In this document: piece by piece, positions 8,794-17,519 of the stretch
Numbering within the stretch: position 1 is the first letter of the stretch
Layout: each line of letters starts with the position of its first letter
Source: Deltaproteobacteria bacterium
Lineage (GTDB): Bacteria > Desulfobacterota > Desulfobacteria > Desulfobacterales > UBA5852
Length of the DNA: 64,000 bases
Reading direction: 5' to 3'
NCBI GenBank assembly: GCA_020444045.1
Contig: JAHLLS010000027.1
Coordinates: 1-64,000, forward strand
Made by a program: the position numbers and the translations under genes
The notes under the pieces: model-generated
The model's database searches: none
The model's input: only the letters and a program-made list of their open reading frames with translations
Told to the model about the DNA's origin: nothing

Positions 8794-10167
8794 TTGACGA
8801 CCAATGCGACCAGCGCGCCGCCCACCTATATGACGGCCAAGGGGTTCTGCCTTACCGCCGGCTTCTGGATGACGGTGGCAACCTTCATGGGGCTCCTGGG
8901 GGCTACCGAGCTCATCGCGCCCGATCTGACGGAGAATATCGGATGGATCGTTTTCGGCCGGGTGCGGCCCATCCATGTCAATCTGGTGCTCTTCGGTTTT
9001 GTCACGCCGGGATTGCTGGCGGCCGCCTTTTACTACATGCCGCGTATTCTGCGCACCGAACTCTTTAGTGAAATGCTGGGTGTCGTCACCGTCGTGCTGT
9101 GGAACCTGACCCTGGTCGGGGTGGTGGTTACCCTGGCCGCCGGCTATACCCAGGGACGTGAATACGCCGAGATGATCTGGCCGGTGGACATGGGTGTGGT
9201 GCTGATTTTCAGTCTCGTGCTGGTCAATTTTCTCATGACGGTCATCCGGCGCAAAGAGCCGATGCTCTATGTCTCGGTATGGTATGCCTGTGCCGGCATC
9301 GTTTTGACAGCCGTGACCTTCAGCCTGGGCAATGTCATCTGGCGGCCGGATACAGGCGCCCTCGTGGGGATACCGGATGCGATTCTGCTCTGGTTTTACG
9401 GCCACAATGTCTTCGGCCTGCTGCTGACCCCCCTTTCCGCCGGGGTGGCCTACTATGTGATTCCCCGCGCCTGCAAAGCGCCGCTCTACAGCCATACCCT
9501 CTCGCTGCTGGGCTTCTGGTCCCTCATCGTGGTCTATACCCACATCGGCACCCATCACCTGCTGCAGGTGCCGGTGCCGACCTGGCTCAAGGTCATTTCC
9601 ATCGTCGACAGCGTCGCCATGGTGATTCCCGTAATGGCCTTCCTGATCAACATCTGGTACACGGCCAAGGGCAAACTGGGCGAAATTCACAACGATATCG
9701 GGGCCAAGTTCGTGTTCACCGGCACCATCATGTATTTTTTCGTGAGCATTCAAGGGTCGATCATGGCCTTGCCCCAGGTGCAGCGGATCACCCATTTCAA
9801 CAACTGGGTGGTGGCCCATGCCCACGTGGGGGTGCTGGGTTTCGCCGGCATGATATCCCTGGGCGGGCTGTATTACATTTTACCGCGCATCACCAACAAA
9901 CCGCTGTTCAGCCGTTTCCTGGCGGACTTCCAGTACTGGATGGTCCTGATCGGGGTGGTGGGCTTTACCGTGGTGCTGACCATCGCGGGCCTGATTCAGG
10001 GCAATGCCTGGTACAACGGCGAGACGATATACCGGGTACTGCCCGAAATCCACATGTACTATATCACGCGGGCTTCCATTGGTTTGCTGGTCTTCAGCTC
10101 GGCGGTTCTCGGCCTGTATAACATCATCCGAACCTTGTATTTCAACCCGGGAGAGAAGTTGTCATGA
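8794..10167 (+). CDS. ccoN: cbb3-type cytochrome c oxidase catalytic subunit I
   Basis: Heme-copper oxidase core of 457 aa with about twelve helices, reducing O2 to water. Metal ligands are visible: a low-spin heme b His in RPIHVNL, the CuB His and cross-linked-Tyr region in YGHNVFGLLLTPLSAGVAYY, the CuB His pair in THIGTHHLL, and the heme histidines in VVAHAHVGVLGF. It lacks the long N-terminal extension of some CcoN proteins. The start is an uncommon TTG at 8794, supported by AAAGGAG at 8781-8787 and by the lack of a better in-frame ATG. The stop overlaps ccoO by four bases (ATGA). Confidence 0.93.
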   Translation: MTTNATSAPPTYMTAKGFCLTAGFWMTVATFMGLLGATELIAPDLTENIGWIVFGRVRPIHVNLVLFGFVTPGLLAAAFYYMPRILRTELFSEMLGVVTVVLWNLTLVGVVVTLAAGYTQGREYAEMIWPVDMGVVLIFSLVLVNFLMTVIRRKEPMLYVSVWYACAGIVLTAVTFSLGNVIWRPDTGALVGIPDAILLWFYGHNVFGLLLTPLSAGVAYYVIPRACKAPLYSHTLSLLGFWSLIVVYTHIGTHHLLQVPVPTWLKVISIVDSVAMVIPVMAFLINIWYTAKGKLGEIHNDIGAKFVFTGTIMYFFVSIQGSIMALPQVQRITHFNNWVVAHAHVGVLGFAGMISLGGLYYILPRITNKPLFSRFLADFQYWMVLIGVVGFTVVLTIAGLIQGNAWYNGETIYRVLPEIHMYYITRASIGLLVFSSAVLGLYNIIRTLYFNPGEKLS

Positions 10168-11099
10168 AGATGACGCCCGTTGCAGTCTTTGTTGGCAGCC
10201 TGCTCATTTTGGGGGCTATCGTGTTCATGGTGGTCTACATGCCCTATGCCACCTATGATGAGACCCCTTCGGACATTTTTCGTGAGCGCACGGCCAAGGA
10301 AGCCGCCGGCCGCAAGCTTTATATCGCCAACGGCTGCGTCTACTGCCACAGCCAGTCCATCCGGGCCATCGATTGGGGAATGGGGGCCGAGCGCATTGCC
10401 CAGGCCGGGGATTATGTTCAGGATCAACCGATCCTGCTGGGTTCCCAGCGGACCGGTGTCGATCTCTCCCAGGAAGGCGGCGAACATCCCGACGACTGGC
10501 ACATGGCGCATTTTGTCAATCCGCGCTACACACGGCCGCTGTCGATCATGCCGGCCTTTGCTTATCTTGGCGAAGACCAGCTGAAGATTCTAACCGACTA
10601 TGCCCAAAGTCTGGGATTAAAGGATGCAGATCGACGCGTGGCCCGGCAGCGCTTCTGGAAAAAGGAAGCCATCGCGGCCTACGAGAGGGGTGTCGAAGCC
10701 AATGCCGAGTGGCTGAACGTCACCATTGTGCCCGAGGGCTGGCGCGACATTCCCAATCCCTATCCGACCACCGATGCCGGACTGGCCCGGGGGCGGGTGA
10801 TCTACCAGAATTTCTGCATCGGCTGTCACGGACCGGTGGGGGACGGTATGGGGCCGGCCCAGCCCTGGATCTATCCGCCGCCCTACAATTTCACCATTCT
10901 CAAGAATCGTAAAATTTCCGGTGGCATTCTTTACTATCATCTGATGAACGGCATCACTGGAACGGCCATGCCCTATTTCAAGCGCGAACTGGAATCCCAG
11001 AAGATATGGGAAGTGGGCAATTTCGTGGCGGTCTACTTCATCAACCAAAGCGATGCCAATACAGCGCCGCGCGGGATCGACTCCGCCTGGGAGCCCTGA
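10164..11099 (+). CDS. ccoO: cbb3 oxidase subunit II with a second cytochrome c domain (CcoO diheme fusion)
   Basis: Protein of 311 aa anchored by one N-terminal helix. The first half is CcoO: heme motif CVYCH followed by SQSIRAI, a LLGSQRTGVDL segment and an axial Met in SIMPAF. The second half, from about residue 170, is another class I cytochrome c domain with CIGCH and a likely axial Met in TAMPYF. Ordinary CcoO has one heme. The extra domain probably does part of the work of CcoP or of the missing monoheme ActE. This role is inferred from gene order and domain content. Confidence 0.88.
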   Translation: MKMTPVAVFVGSLLILGAIVFMVVYMPYATYDETPSDIFRERTAKEAAGRKLYIANGCVYCHSQSIRAIDWGMGAERIAQAGDYVQDQPILLGSQRTGVDLSQEGGEHPDDWHMAHFVNPRYTRPLSIMPAFAYLGEDQLKILTDYAQSLGLKDADRRVARQRFWKKEAIAAYERGVEANAEWLNVTIVPEGWRDIPNPYPTTDAGLARGRVIYQNFCIGCHGPVGDGMGPAQPWIYPPPYNFTILKNRKISGGILYYHLMNGITGTAMPYFKRELESQKIWEVGNFVAVYFINQSDANTAPRGIDSAWEP

Positions 11100-11101
11100 A
11101 G

Positions 11102-11362
11102 ATGTATTATCCTTATTTTCTGACCTACATGGCGATTGGCCTCGGGGTAACCCTGATCGTTTTTTTCTGGGCCCTGAACAACGGCCAGTTCAAGGAGCAG
11201 CAGCGGGCCCGTTACCTGGCACTGCATGACGCGCCCGATCCGCCAACCGCCAAACCGTCACGGTTTATCCGGCTGGAGATCGGCGTTTTGTTTATCCTGG
11301 CGGCCCTGGGCTTATCGGCCAGCGCCGCTGTCATCATATTCGCTCTTATTCATGGCAGTTGA
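11102..11362 (+). CDS. CcoS-like small membrane protein with an added second helix
   Basis: Small protein of 86 aa with two transmembrane segments. Residues about 8-45 resemble CcoS, a cbb3 maturation factor: one helix followed by FFWALNNGQFKEQQRARYL, matching the family pattern of Trp-Ala, then GQF, then a charged run. The second helix (about residues 58-82) is not part of ordinary CcoS. It begins 2 nt after the ccoO stop. It could instead be a CcoQ-like accessory subunit. I chose the ATG at 11102 because the frame further upstream runs back into ccoO. Confidence 0.55.
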   Translation: MYYPYFLTYMAIGLGVTLIVFFWALNNGQFKEQQRARYLALHDAPDPPTAKPSRFIRLEIGVLFILAALGLSASAAVIIFALIHGS

Positions 11363-11370
11363 GGTGCCCT

Positions 11371-11646
11371 ATGCGACTTTTCGCGCTTGCTAGCTTCCAG
11401 GATATCATGCTTTATCTTTTCCCCACGCTGATCTTCATGGTGTTGTTTGGCGTTGGCCTGGCCTTTACGCGGTTTCATCGCCAGACTGACGAACAGCGGG
11501 AAAAGGAGATTATCTATCGCTATCCGACCGGGATCGAAGATCGCAATGCCGCATTTCCACTGGTGATGACACTGATCATTGTCGGTACTTTTATCTGGGC
11601 CTTTTTCTATATTTTGATGCACGGTGTGCTGGGGGTGAAAATCTGA
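11371..11646 (+). CDS. CcoP N-terminal membrane anchor as a separate protein
   Basis: Protein of 91 aa with two hydrophobic helices. Its core, YPTGIEDRNAAFP followed by a helix, resembles the N-terminal anchor of CcoP, in which a GIE(E/D)xxNPLP segment precedes the membrane helix. No heme motif is present, so the usual C-terminal diheme half of CcoP is absent from this polypeptide. A cytochrome c with its own helix is encoded two genes later. GAGG at 11361 precedes the ATG. The call rests on the short shared motif and the position after ccoN and ccoO. Confidence 0.5.
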   Translation: MRLFALASFQDIMLYLFPTLIFMVLFGVGLAFTRFHRQTDEQREKEIIYRYPTGIEDRNAAFPLVMTLIIVGTFIWAFFYILMHGVLGVKI

Positions 11647-11647
11647 T

Positions 11648-11875
11648 ATGAACGAGCACCTTCATAAAGAGTCGATCCTTAAAACCTGGCTGGTGGTTTT
11701 TGGCTTGCTGGCGCTTATCCTGGGCAAAGGTTTTTTTTCCTTTTTTGTCGTTTCCGACATGGGCCAGCCGACCTGGGACTACCGGCCGATCCTGGACGTA
11801 CCGGCGGAATCGCCCTATGCGGTATACCAGCGGCTGCCCTATCCACAACATGTCCGGGGCGCCAAGGGGGAATAG
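11648..11875 (+). CDS. Small single-helix protein of the cbb3 cluster, function unknown
   Basis: Protein of 75 aa with one membrane helix (about residues 13-36) and a Pro-rich tail with PILDVPAESPYAVYQRLPYP. I do not recognise the family. It starts one base after the preceding stop and abuts the following cytochrome gene with no gap, so it is almost surely co-translated with the oxidase genes. A structural or assembly role is inferred from location only. It is not an obvious CcoH, which is longer. Confidence 0.6.
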   Translation: MNEHLHKESILKTWLVVFGLLALILGKGFFSFFVVSDMGQPTWDYRPILDVPAESPYAVYQRLPYPQHVRGAKGE

Positions 11876-12397
11876 ATGAAAAAGAATTTGGTCATCGCAC
11901 TCGGGGCCCTGACAATCTTTTTCGGGGTGTATTCCGCGCTGACAGTCTATGATACCTATTTTAAATTCGGCCGCATGTGGCAGACGCCGGCCGTTCGCCC
12001 GTATGAAACCCCCCTTCTCGTCATGGATGACGACGCGGTTCCGGTTCACGGGGGGGAGTCGGTCTACCGGGCCACCGATCCGCTGCAACTTCATTCGCCG
12101 CTGGATGCGCGCGATCCCGAGATCATCAAACAAGGCCAGGTGGTGTACGCCACCTACTGCCAGCAGTGCCATGGCATCAACCATGACGGTCAGGGAACCG
12201 TGGGACAGAGCTTCGCCCCTCTGCCCACAGACCTGCGCAGCCCCCGTGTGCAGCAAACGGTCGATGGGCTGATGTTCAAGGAAATCAGTTTCGGTGTAGA
12301 CCGTCCCGACGCGCGGCAGCCCGCCCTGGCCACCACGATTTTCCCCGAGGACCGCTGGAAGGTGGTCCATTACGTCAAATCTCTGGGTATCCGTTGA
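11876..12397 (+). CDS. Membrane-anchored monoheme cytochrome c (CcoP-like heme domain or electron shuttle)
   Basis: Protein of 173 aa with an N-terminal helix (about residues 5-25) and one cytochrome c domain with CQQCHGINHDGQGTVG near residue 95. The likely axial Met is in the later part of the domain. A C-terminal helix, RWKVVHYVKSLG, is typical of class I cytochromes c. Lying after the CcoP-like anchor, it may replace the periplasmic heme domain of CcoP, or serve as the electron carrier between ActA and the oxidase that ActE provides elsewhere. The sequence does not decide between these roles. Confidence 0.75.
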   Translation: MKKNLVIALGALTIFFGVYSALTVYDTYFKFGRMWQTPAVRPYETPLLVMDDDAVPVHGGESVYRATDPLQLHSPLDARDPEIIKQGQVVYATYCQQCHGINHDGQGTVGQSFAPLPTDLRSPRVQQTVDGLMFKEISFGVDRPDARQPALATTIFPEDRWKVVHYVKSLGIR

Positions 12398-12408
12398 ACC
12401 GCCTCTAA

Positions 12409-14928
12409 ATGACCGCCTTTTCTGATGGTTGTGAGCTTTGCGGCCTTCCGCCGAAGTACGGCACCTTCACGCTGGATTTGAACGACCGGAAGGCGTATTT
12501 CTGCTGCCAGGGCTGCCGGCAGGTTTACATCATGCTGGCGGAGGCCGCCGATGCCACCGATCCGGCCGATTTTCGCCATACGGATTTATTCCGGCGGTGC
12601 GTCGAAATGGGGATCATCCCCCGCTCGGAGGACGATCTGGCAGCGGCGGCCGTCCGCCCGCCCGTGGCCGCAGACGACGCTCCGCCCGGCGATCGCTTAT
12701 CCCCGTCCGTCTCTGAGGGCGCCCTGGTATGTCATCTCGCGGTGGAAGGGATGTGGTGCCCGGCCTGTGCCTGGGTGATCGAGGAAACGCTCAACCGTCA
12801 ACCCGGCATCAGTGGTGCCCACTGTAATTTCTCCACCGACCGCCTGCGTTGTGCCTACGACCCGGCCCGCGCCTCGCCGGTCGGCATCCAATCCACCCTC
12901 CAGCGATTGGGGTATGGTTCACGCCCGCCGGATGCCCTGGCGGCCGACCGGGAACGCCGCTCCCAGTTTGTCCGCTTTGCCATTACGGCCTTCATTTCGA
13001 TGAACGTCATGATGCTTTCTTTTTCCCTTTATTCCGGCTTTTTTACGGATTTGGGGACCGATGCCGTCTGGAAAATTTCCTGGCCCATGTTCTTTATGGC
13101 GACGGCGGTCATGCTCTACGGCGGATTGCCGCTGCACCGGCGGGCGTATACGGGCATCCTCAGCGGGCAGCCGGGCATGGAAGCGCTGATCAGCATCGGT
13201 GCGATCAGCGCTTACAGCTATAGTGTTTTTAACTTGCTGCAGGGCAGCATCCATCTCTATTTCGATACCACCTGCATGCTGATTTTTCTGGTCCAGTTGG
13301 GCAAGATACTGGAGCGGCGGGCCAAGGATCGCATTCAGGAGGATCTGGGGCATTACTATGCGTTGATGCCCGCCAAGGTGCGGGTATGCGCGGGTGCGGA
13401 TTCAAGGGGGCGTTATGTCGCCGCCGGGCAGCTTTCAGCGGGGGACCTGTTCCGGGTGGCTGAGGGCGAAACCCTGGCCGCGGACGGACTGGTGGTGGCG
13501 GGGCGGGGACTGGTCGATGAATCATCCCTGACGGGTGAGACCAAACCGCTCGCAAAAATCGAAGGAGACCGACTGGTCAGCGGCACACACGTGATCGAAG
13601 GCCTTTTTTATGTGCGGGCGGAAACCGTGGGATCGTCTTCGACCCTGGGGCAGATGCTGGCCATCATGGATGCGGCCTTACAGCGCAAAACGGCGGTGGA
13701 AGGTCGGACCGATCGGATTTTGCGTGTCTTTGTGCCGCTGATGATCGGTTTGGCCGTCGTTACCATGCTGGTTTTGTTGCTGCAGGGTGCGGCCTTCGAG
13801 CAGGCCTTCATCCGCGGCTTGACCGTTTTGGTAATCTCCTGCCCCTGTGCACTGGGGCTCGCCGTTCCCCTGGCCCGGGTGGCCGGTGTTTCGCTGGCGG
13901 CGCGCCGAGGGATTCTGGTGCAAGATTTCTCCGCCTTTGATCGGGCCGGCCGGATCGATACGGTGGTGTTTGACAAGACCGGAACCCTGACCCAGGGTCG
14001 CTGGCGGCTGCAGTCGGTTCTGCCGCTGGCGGCCATGAACGAACAGGATGTCCTGGCCCTGGCGGCCGGCCTGGAGCACGGTGTGGATCATCCGATTGCC
14101 GCTGAAATTCGGCGTGCCGCCACGGCACGGACGATAGAAGCCCTGCCGGTCGAAGCATCGACAGTAGATGCGCGGGGCGTGGCCGGCCTCTGGCAGGGCC
14201 GGCGGGTGCGGTTGGGCAGTGCTGATTTCGCCGGTGCCGCCGGGGACGAACGGGCGGCCGGCACGACCCTATCGCGCGCAAGCGATACGGCCATTGTCTC
14301 GTGGGTGTTCCTGGCGGTGGACGACTGCATCGTCGCTCGCCTGGGGTTCGGAGACCGACTGAAACTGGGCGTATCGTCGCTGATTCAGCACCTGCAGGCC
14401 CGGTCGCTTGACATCCTGGTGGTATCCGGCGACAGTCAGGCCACATCCGACCAGGTAGGCGCCATGCTGGGGATAAGCGCGGTTCGGGGTGATTGTCCGC
14501 CGGTGGCAAAAGCGCAGTTTATAGAGACCCTGCGCCGCGAAGGCCGTTCGGTGGCCATGGTCGGGGACGGTGTCAACGATGCCCCGGCGCTGGCGTCGGC
14601 CGATCTCAGTGTGGCGGTTTTTGCCGGGCGGCAATTGGGCGAAGAAGCCCAGGCCGTGACGCTCATGCAGGGTGATCCCTGCCAAATGGAAACCTTCCTG
14701 GGATTTGCGGCGCGGGTCAACCGTAAAATTGAACAGAACCTGTGGGGGTCGCTGATCTACAACCTGGTCGCCATTCCTATCGCCATGGCCGGCTGGCTTT
14801 CTCCCCTGGTGGCGGTGGTGGCGATGCTATTGAGCAGCCTCAGCGTGACCGGCAATACCCTGCTGCTGATTCACGGCGAAAATCGCGCGGTGACCTTGGC
14901 GCAGAAAAGTATTGAAACAACCGGTTAA
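12409..14928 (+). CDS. ccoI: Copper-transporting P1B-type ATPase for cbb3 oxidase assembly
   Basis: P-type ATPase of 839 aa that exports copper for the oxidase CuB site. The N-terminus has the cysteine-rich domain found in CcoI/FixI (CELCGLPP, then FCCQGC), then a heavy-metal-associated domain with MWCPACAWV. The membrane metal site CPC is in SCPCALGLAVP (about residues 476-486), the phosphorylated Asp in DKTGTLT (about 522-528), the HP motif in DHPIAAEI, and the hinge in GDGVNDAPAL. Placement at the end of the cco cluster, 12 nt after the cytochrome gene, supports CcoI rather than general copper efflux. Confidence 0.88.
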   Translation: MTAFSDGCELCGLPPKYGTFTLDLNDRKAYFCCQGCRQVYIMLAEAADATDPADFRHTDLFRRCVEMGIIPRSEDDLAAAAVRPPVAADDAPPGDRLSPSVSEGALVCHLAVEGMWCPACAWVIEETLNRQPGISGAHCNFSTDRLRCAYDPARASPVGIQSTLQRLGYGSRPPDALAADRERRSQFVRFAITAFISMNVMMLSFSLYSGFFTDLGTDAVWKISWPMFFMATAVMLYGGLPLHRRAYTGILSGQPGMEALISIGAISAYSYSVFNLLQGSIHLYFDTTCMLIFLVQLGKILERRAKDRIQEDLGHYYALMPAKVRVCAGADSRGRYVAAGQLSAGDLFRVAEGETLAADGLVVAGRGLVDESSLTGETKPLAKIEGDRLVSGTHVIEGLFYVRAETVGSSSTLGQMLAIMDAALQRKTAVEGRTDRILRVFVPLMIGLAVVTMLVLLLQGAAFEQAFIRGLTVLVISCPCALGLAVPLARVAGVSLAARRGILVQDFSAFDRAGRIDTVVFDKTGTLTQGRWRLQSVLPLAAMNEQDVLALAAGLEHGVDHPIAAEIRRAATARTIEALPVEASTVDARGVAGLWQGRRVRLGSADFAGAAGDERAAGTTLSRASDTAIVSWVFLAVDDCIVARLGFGDRLKLGVSSLIQHLQARSLDILVVSGDSQATSDQVGAMLGISAVRGDCPPVAKAQFIETLRREGRSVAMVGDGVNDAPALASADLSVAVFAGRQLGEEAQAVTLMQGDPCQMETFLGFAARVNRKIEQNLWGSLIYNLVAIPIAMAGWLSPLVAVVAMLLSSLSVTGNTLLLIHGENRAVTLAQKSIETTG

Positions 14929-15009
14929 CGTCATGTTGATTTAAATCGGCCCTTTCTGGTTGAGGACGTGGAGAGGGTTCGCCGATTAAGGGTGTTGCCT
15001 TTGCGGTTT

Positions 15010-15335
15010 TTTCTTCATTTTCTTTCACGTGAGAGAAAACAGAAGCAAAAGAAAACGCCCATGTCCCGCTTAATCCTGCGCGTCGCCAAACCAGGCGATG
15101 ACGCAAGCCTCGTGCCGCCATGCGGCGTTGCCAAGTTTGCTCGGGTGTTCACAATCTGAAGATTGCTGCGCGCCTCGCTTCACTTGGCGCCTTGCCTGAC
15201 AGCACGAGGCTTGCAGCATCGCCCGGTTTATGCGGCCGGAGCACGCGGAAACTCACCCGCCGTCGGCGGGCTCAAACAGTCCGCGCGCTATATCCCGTCC
15301 GCCTCGTCGATGCTCGGCGCGGGATAAAGGGAAAT
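15010..15335. repeat. Dispersed intergenic repeat family 1, copy B, with a large imperfect hairpin
   Basis: Second copy of the family seen at 50-215. It begins with TTTTCTTTCACGTGAGAGAAAA and ends with GTCGATGCTCGGCGCGGGATAAAGG. Inside lies an extra segment at about 15090-15230 that folds on itself: GGCGATGACGCAAGCCTCGTGC near 15096 pairs with GCACGAGGCTTGCAGCATCGCC near 15200 with two mismatches. The small family hairpin reads CCCGCCG-T-CGGCGGG here. It fills most of the gap between ccoI and the ubiG-like gene. I see no gene in it. Confidence 0.7.
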
Positions 15336-15378
15336 GAAAAACACGAAATAAGGTGTGTTCCTGGAGAGGTGATTTACC

Positions 15379-16098
15379 GTGCCGGTAAAACGCGCGATCA
15401 ATGCCGACGCTGCCGAGTTGGCCAAATTCGAGGCGGCCGCCCCGGGATGGTGGGGGGCCGGCAAGGCGTTTCAGGCCTTGCATGATATCAATCCCCTGCG
15501 CCTGGGGTTTATTCGCCGGCGGGTGGATCTGGCCGGCCGTGCCGTCGTGGATGTGGGCTGCGGTGGCGGGATCCTCACGGAAGCACTGGCCGGGGCAGGG
15601 GCGCAGGTCACCGGGATCGATTTAGGGCCGGCGGCGCTGGCCGCGGCGGAAGCTCACCGGCAGGTGTCCGGTCTCGAGATTCGCTATCGGCAGATCGATG
15701 CAGAGTCCCTGGCTGCGCAAAATCCCGCTGGTTTTGATGTTGCGGTCTGTATGGAACTCCTGGAACATGTTCCGGACCCGTCTTCCATCGTCCGGGCCTG
15801 CACGCGCCTGGTGCGCCCGGGAGGGCATGTGTTTTTTGCGACCCTCAACCGCACACCGATCGCCTATCTGCTGGCGATCGTGATGGCGGAGCATGTCTTG
15901 CGGATTGTCCCCATTGGCACCCACCAGTACCAAGGCTTCATCCGGCCCCGCGAATTGGCTGCCTGGGCGCGCAGCAGCGGTTTGGTGGACGGGGTCTTTC
16001 GCGGTATGCTTTATCTGCCGTTTTTACGCCGTGCCATCCTTGTTCAAAGCACCGCTGTCAATTATCTGGCCCATTTCCAGCGCGGAGCAAATTCCTGA
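15379..16098 (+). CDS. ubiG: UbiG-like SAM-dependent O-methyltransferase
   Basis: Class I methyltransferase of 239 aa. The start INADAAELAKFEAAAPGWW followed by HDINPLRLGFI is the signature of UbiG, which methylates both hydroxyls in ubiquinone synthesis. SAM motif I is VVDVGCGGGILTEALA, motif II/III around MELLEHVPDP. The start is GTG at 15379, preceded by GGAGAGG. No other ubiquinone genes are in the window and Desulfobacterota usually use menaquinone, so the substrate may be another polyprenyl phenol. It stands alone after a repeat block; the next gene is 141 nt downstream. Confidence 0.75.
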   Translation: MPVKRAINADAAELAKFEAAAPGWWGAGKAFQALHDINPLRLGFIRRRVDLAGRAVVDVGCGGGILTEALAGAGAQVTGIDLGPAALAAAEAHRQVSGLEIRYRQIDAESLAAQNPAGFDVAVCMELLEHVPDPSSIVRACTRLVRPGGHVFFATLNRTPIAYLLAIVMAEHVLRIVPIGTHQYQGFIRPRELAAWARSSGLVDGVFRGMLYLPFLRRAILVQSTAVNYLAHFQRGANS

Positions 16099-16239
16099 TA
16101 TCCGTCCGTTGACCGGGACTTCGGAATCCTCTATAGTGATCAACTTTTGAAAGACTTTTGACAAATGGCTGAAGCATTTTGCGGGGCAACAACCCGATGG
16201 CTTGGCCCGCCCTTTTGATCACCGTAGACGGGGAATACC

Positions 16240-17394
16240 ATGCGAACACTGGAATCTATGACATCTCGACCGCTACTGCTTCTGATTGCCGGCGCCAAAG
16301 GGGCGATTGGTTCGACGCTGGTCCTGGCCAGCCGCGTCATGCGGCGACAGCCGGAGCTCATCACCCCCTATTTGACCACCAATGCCCTATGGTCGATTGG
16401 CGGCAAGGCGGCTCCGGTCCATGTGGCGGGCTGGGATCTGAGCCAACAGTCCATGTCCCAGACATTGGCATTGCACCGCGTGGTGCCGGAATCCTTTTGG
16501 ATCGAAGACCGGGACATCCTGGATGAAATCCAGCTGGCACCAGCACCGAAAGGTGGGCTGTCGGTGAGCGCCCAGGTTGATCAGCTGCTGGACGACATCG
16601 ACGCGTTCCGGACAACTTGGCCCGATGCGCAGCCGGTCATGATCAACCTGCTGCCGGCGTGTTCGGAATGCAGTATTGCAACCGGTGATGCCATTGAAAA
16701 AATGGACGGTGGACGCTTCCCGGATCTGGCCTATGCCCGGGCGGCGATTCAGGCTGGCATCCCTGTGGTTAATTTTACACCGAACGATCTCGGCGATCCG
16801 GCACTGGTCGAAGCGGCGGTGGAAAAAGGTCTGCCCCTGGTGGGGCGGGACGGCAAAACCGGCCAGACCTATTTTAAAGTGGTGTTGGCCTCGGCCCTCA
16901 AAGCCCGGCAGCTGAGGGTGGATGGCTGGTACAGCCTGAATATTCTGGGCAACGCCGACGGCCGCAACCTGATGGATCCGGATTGCGCGCGCGGTAAACT
17001 GGCCAATAAAACCGAGTTGCTGGACGATGTGCTGGGATACCAGGTGGGTGAAGCCTACGGCGAAAGCGCCCACAAGGTGCACATCGATTACTACCCGCCC
17101 CGGGGGGATGCCAAAGAAGCCTGGGACGTGATCGATATCAAAGGTCTTTTCGGGCTTCCCATGAGTATTCGCGTCAATCTGCAGGGGCGCGATTCCATCT
17201 TGGCGGCACCCATGGCCCTAGATCTGGCCCGCTGGGTCCTTTTGCTCCAGGCCGTGGGGCGGGGCGGGGCGGTGCCGGAATTGGGTTTCTTTTTTAAAAA
17301 GCCGGAAGGTGAAACGCCTGCGACGACTTACGAAGACCAACTGCGTGAGCTGAAAAAACTGGAAACTTTCTGTCGTGAAAAGCTGGCGACCTGA
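16240..17394 (+). CDS. ino1: Myo-inositol-1-phosphate synthase (short prokaryotic type)
   Basis: Enzyme of 384 aa that converts glucose 6-phosphate to 1L-myo-inositol 1-phosphate using NAD. Family marks are an N-terminal nucleotide-binding segment (IAGAKGAIGSTL), NFTPNDLGDPALVEAA, GRDGKTGQTYFKVVLAS and LNILGNADGRNL. The length fits archaeal and bacterial forms rather than the long eukaryotic enzyme. GGGGAA precedes the ATG at 16240; a second in-frame ATG is at 16261. The following TIM-barrel gene lies 125 nt downstream on the same strand, so the two may serve inositol or inositol-lipid metabolism together. The pathway end product cannot be read here. Confidence 0.8.
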   Translation: MRTLESMTSRPLLLLIAGAKGAIGSTLVLASRVMRRQPELITPYLTTNALWSIGGKAAPVHVAGWDLSQQSMSQTLALHRVVPESFWIEDRDILDEIQLAPAPKGGLSVSAQVDQLLDDIDAFRTTWPDAQPVMINLLPACSECSIATGDAIEKMDGGRFPDLAYARAAIQAGIPVVNFTPNDLGDPALVEAAVEKGLPLVGRDGKTGQTYFKVVLASALKARQLRVDGWYSLNILGNADGRNLMDPDCARGKLANKTELLDDVLGYQVGEAYGESAHKVHIDYYPPRGDAKEAWDVIDIKGLFGLPMSIRVNLQGRDSILAAPMALDLARWVLLLQAVGRGGAVPELGFFFKKPEGETPATTYEDQLRELKKLETFCREKLAT

Positions 17395-17519
17395 GATCGA
17401 CACGGCGCGCTGTCGTTTGGTCGGCAGGATGACTAAATCTCCAATATTCGCCGCCGCAGTTGAAAGCACGCGCTGAAATCCGCCGCTGAATGGATGGGCG
17501 CTAACGAAGGAGCAACGGG

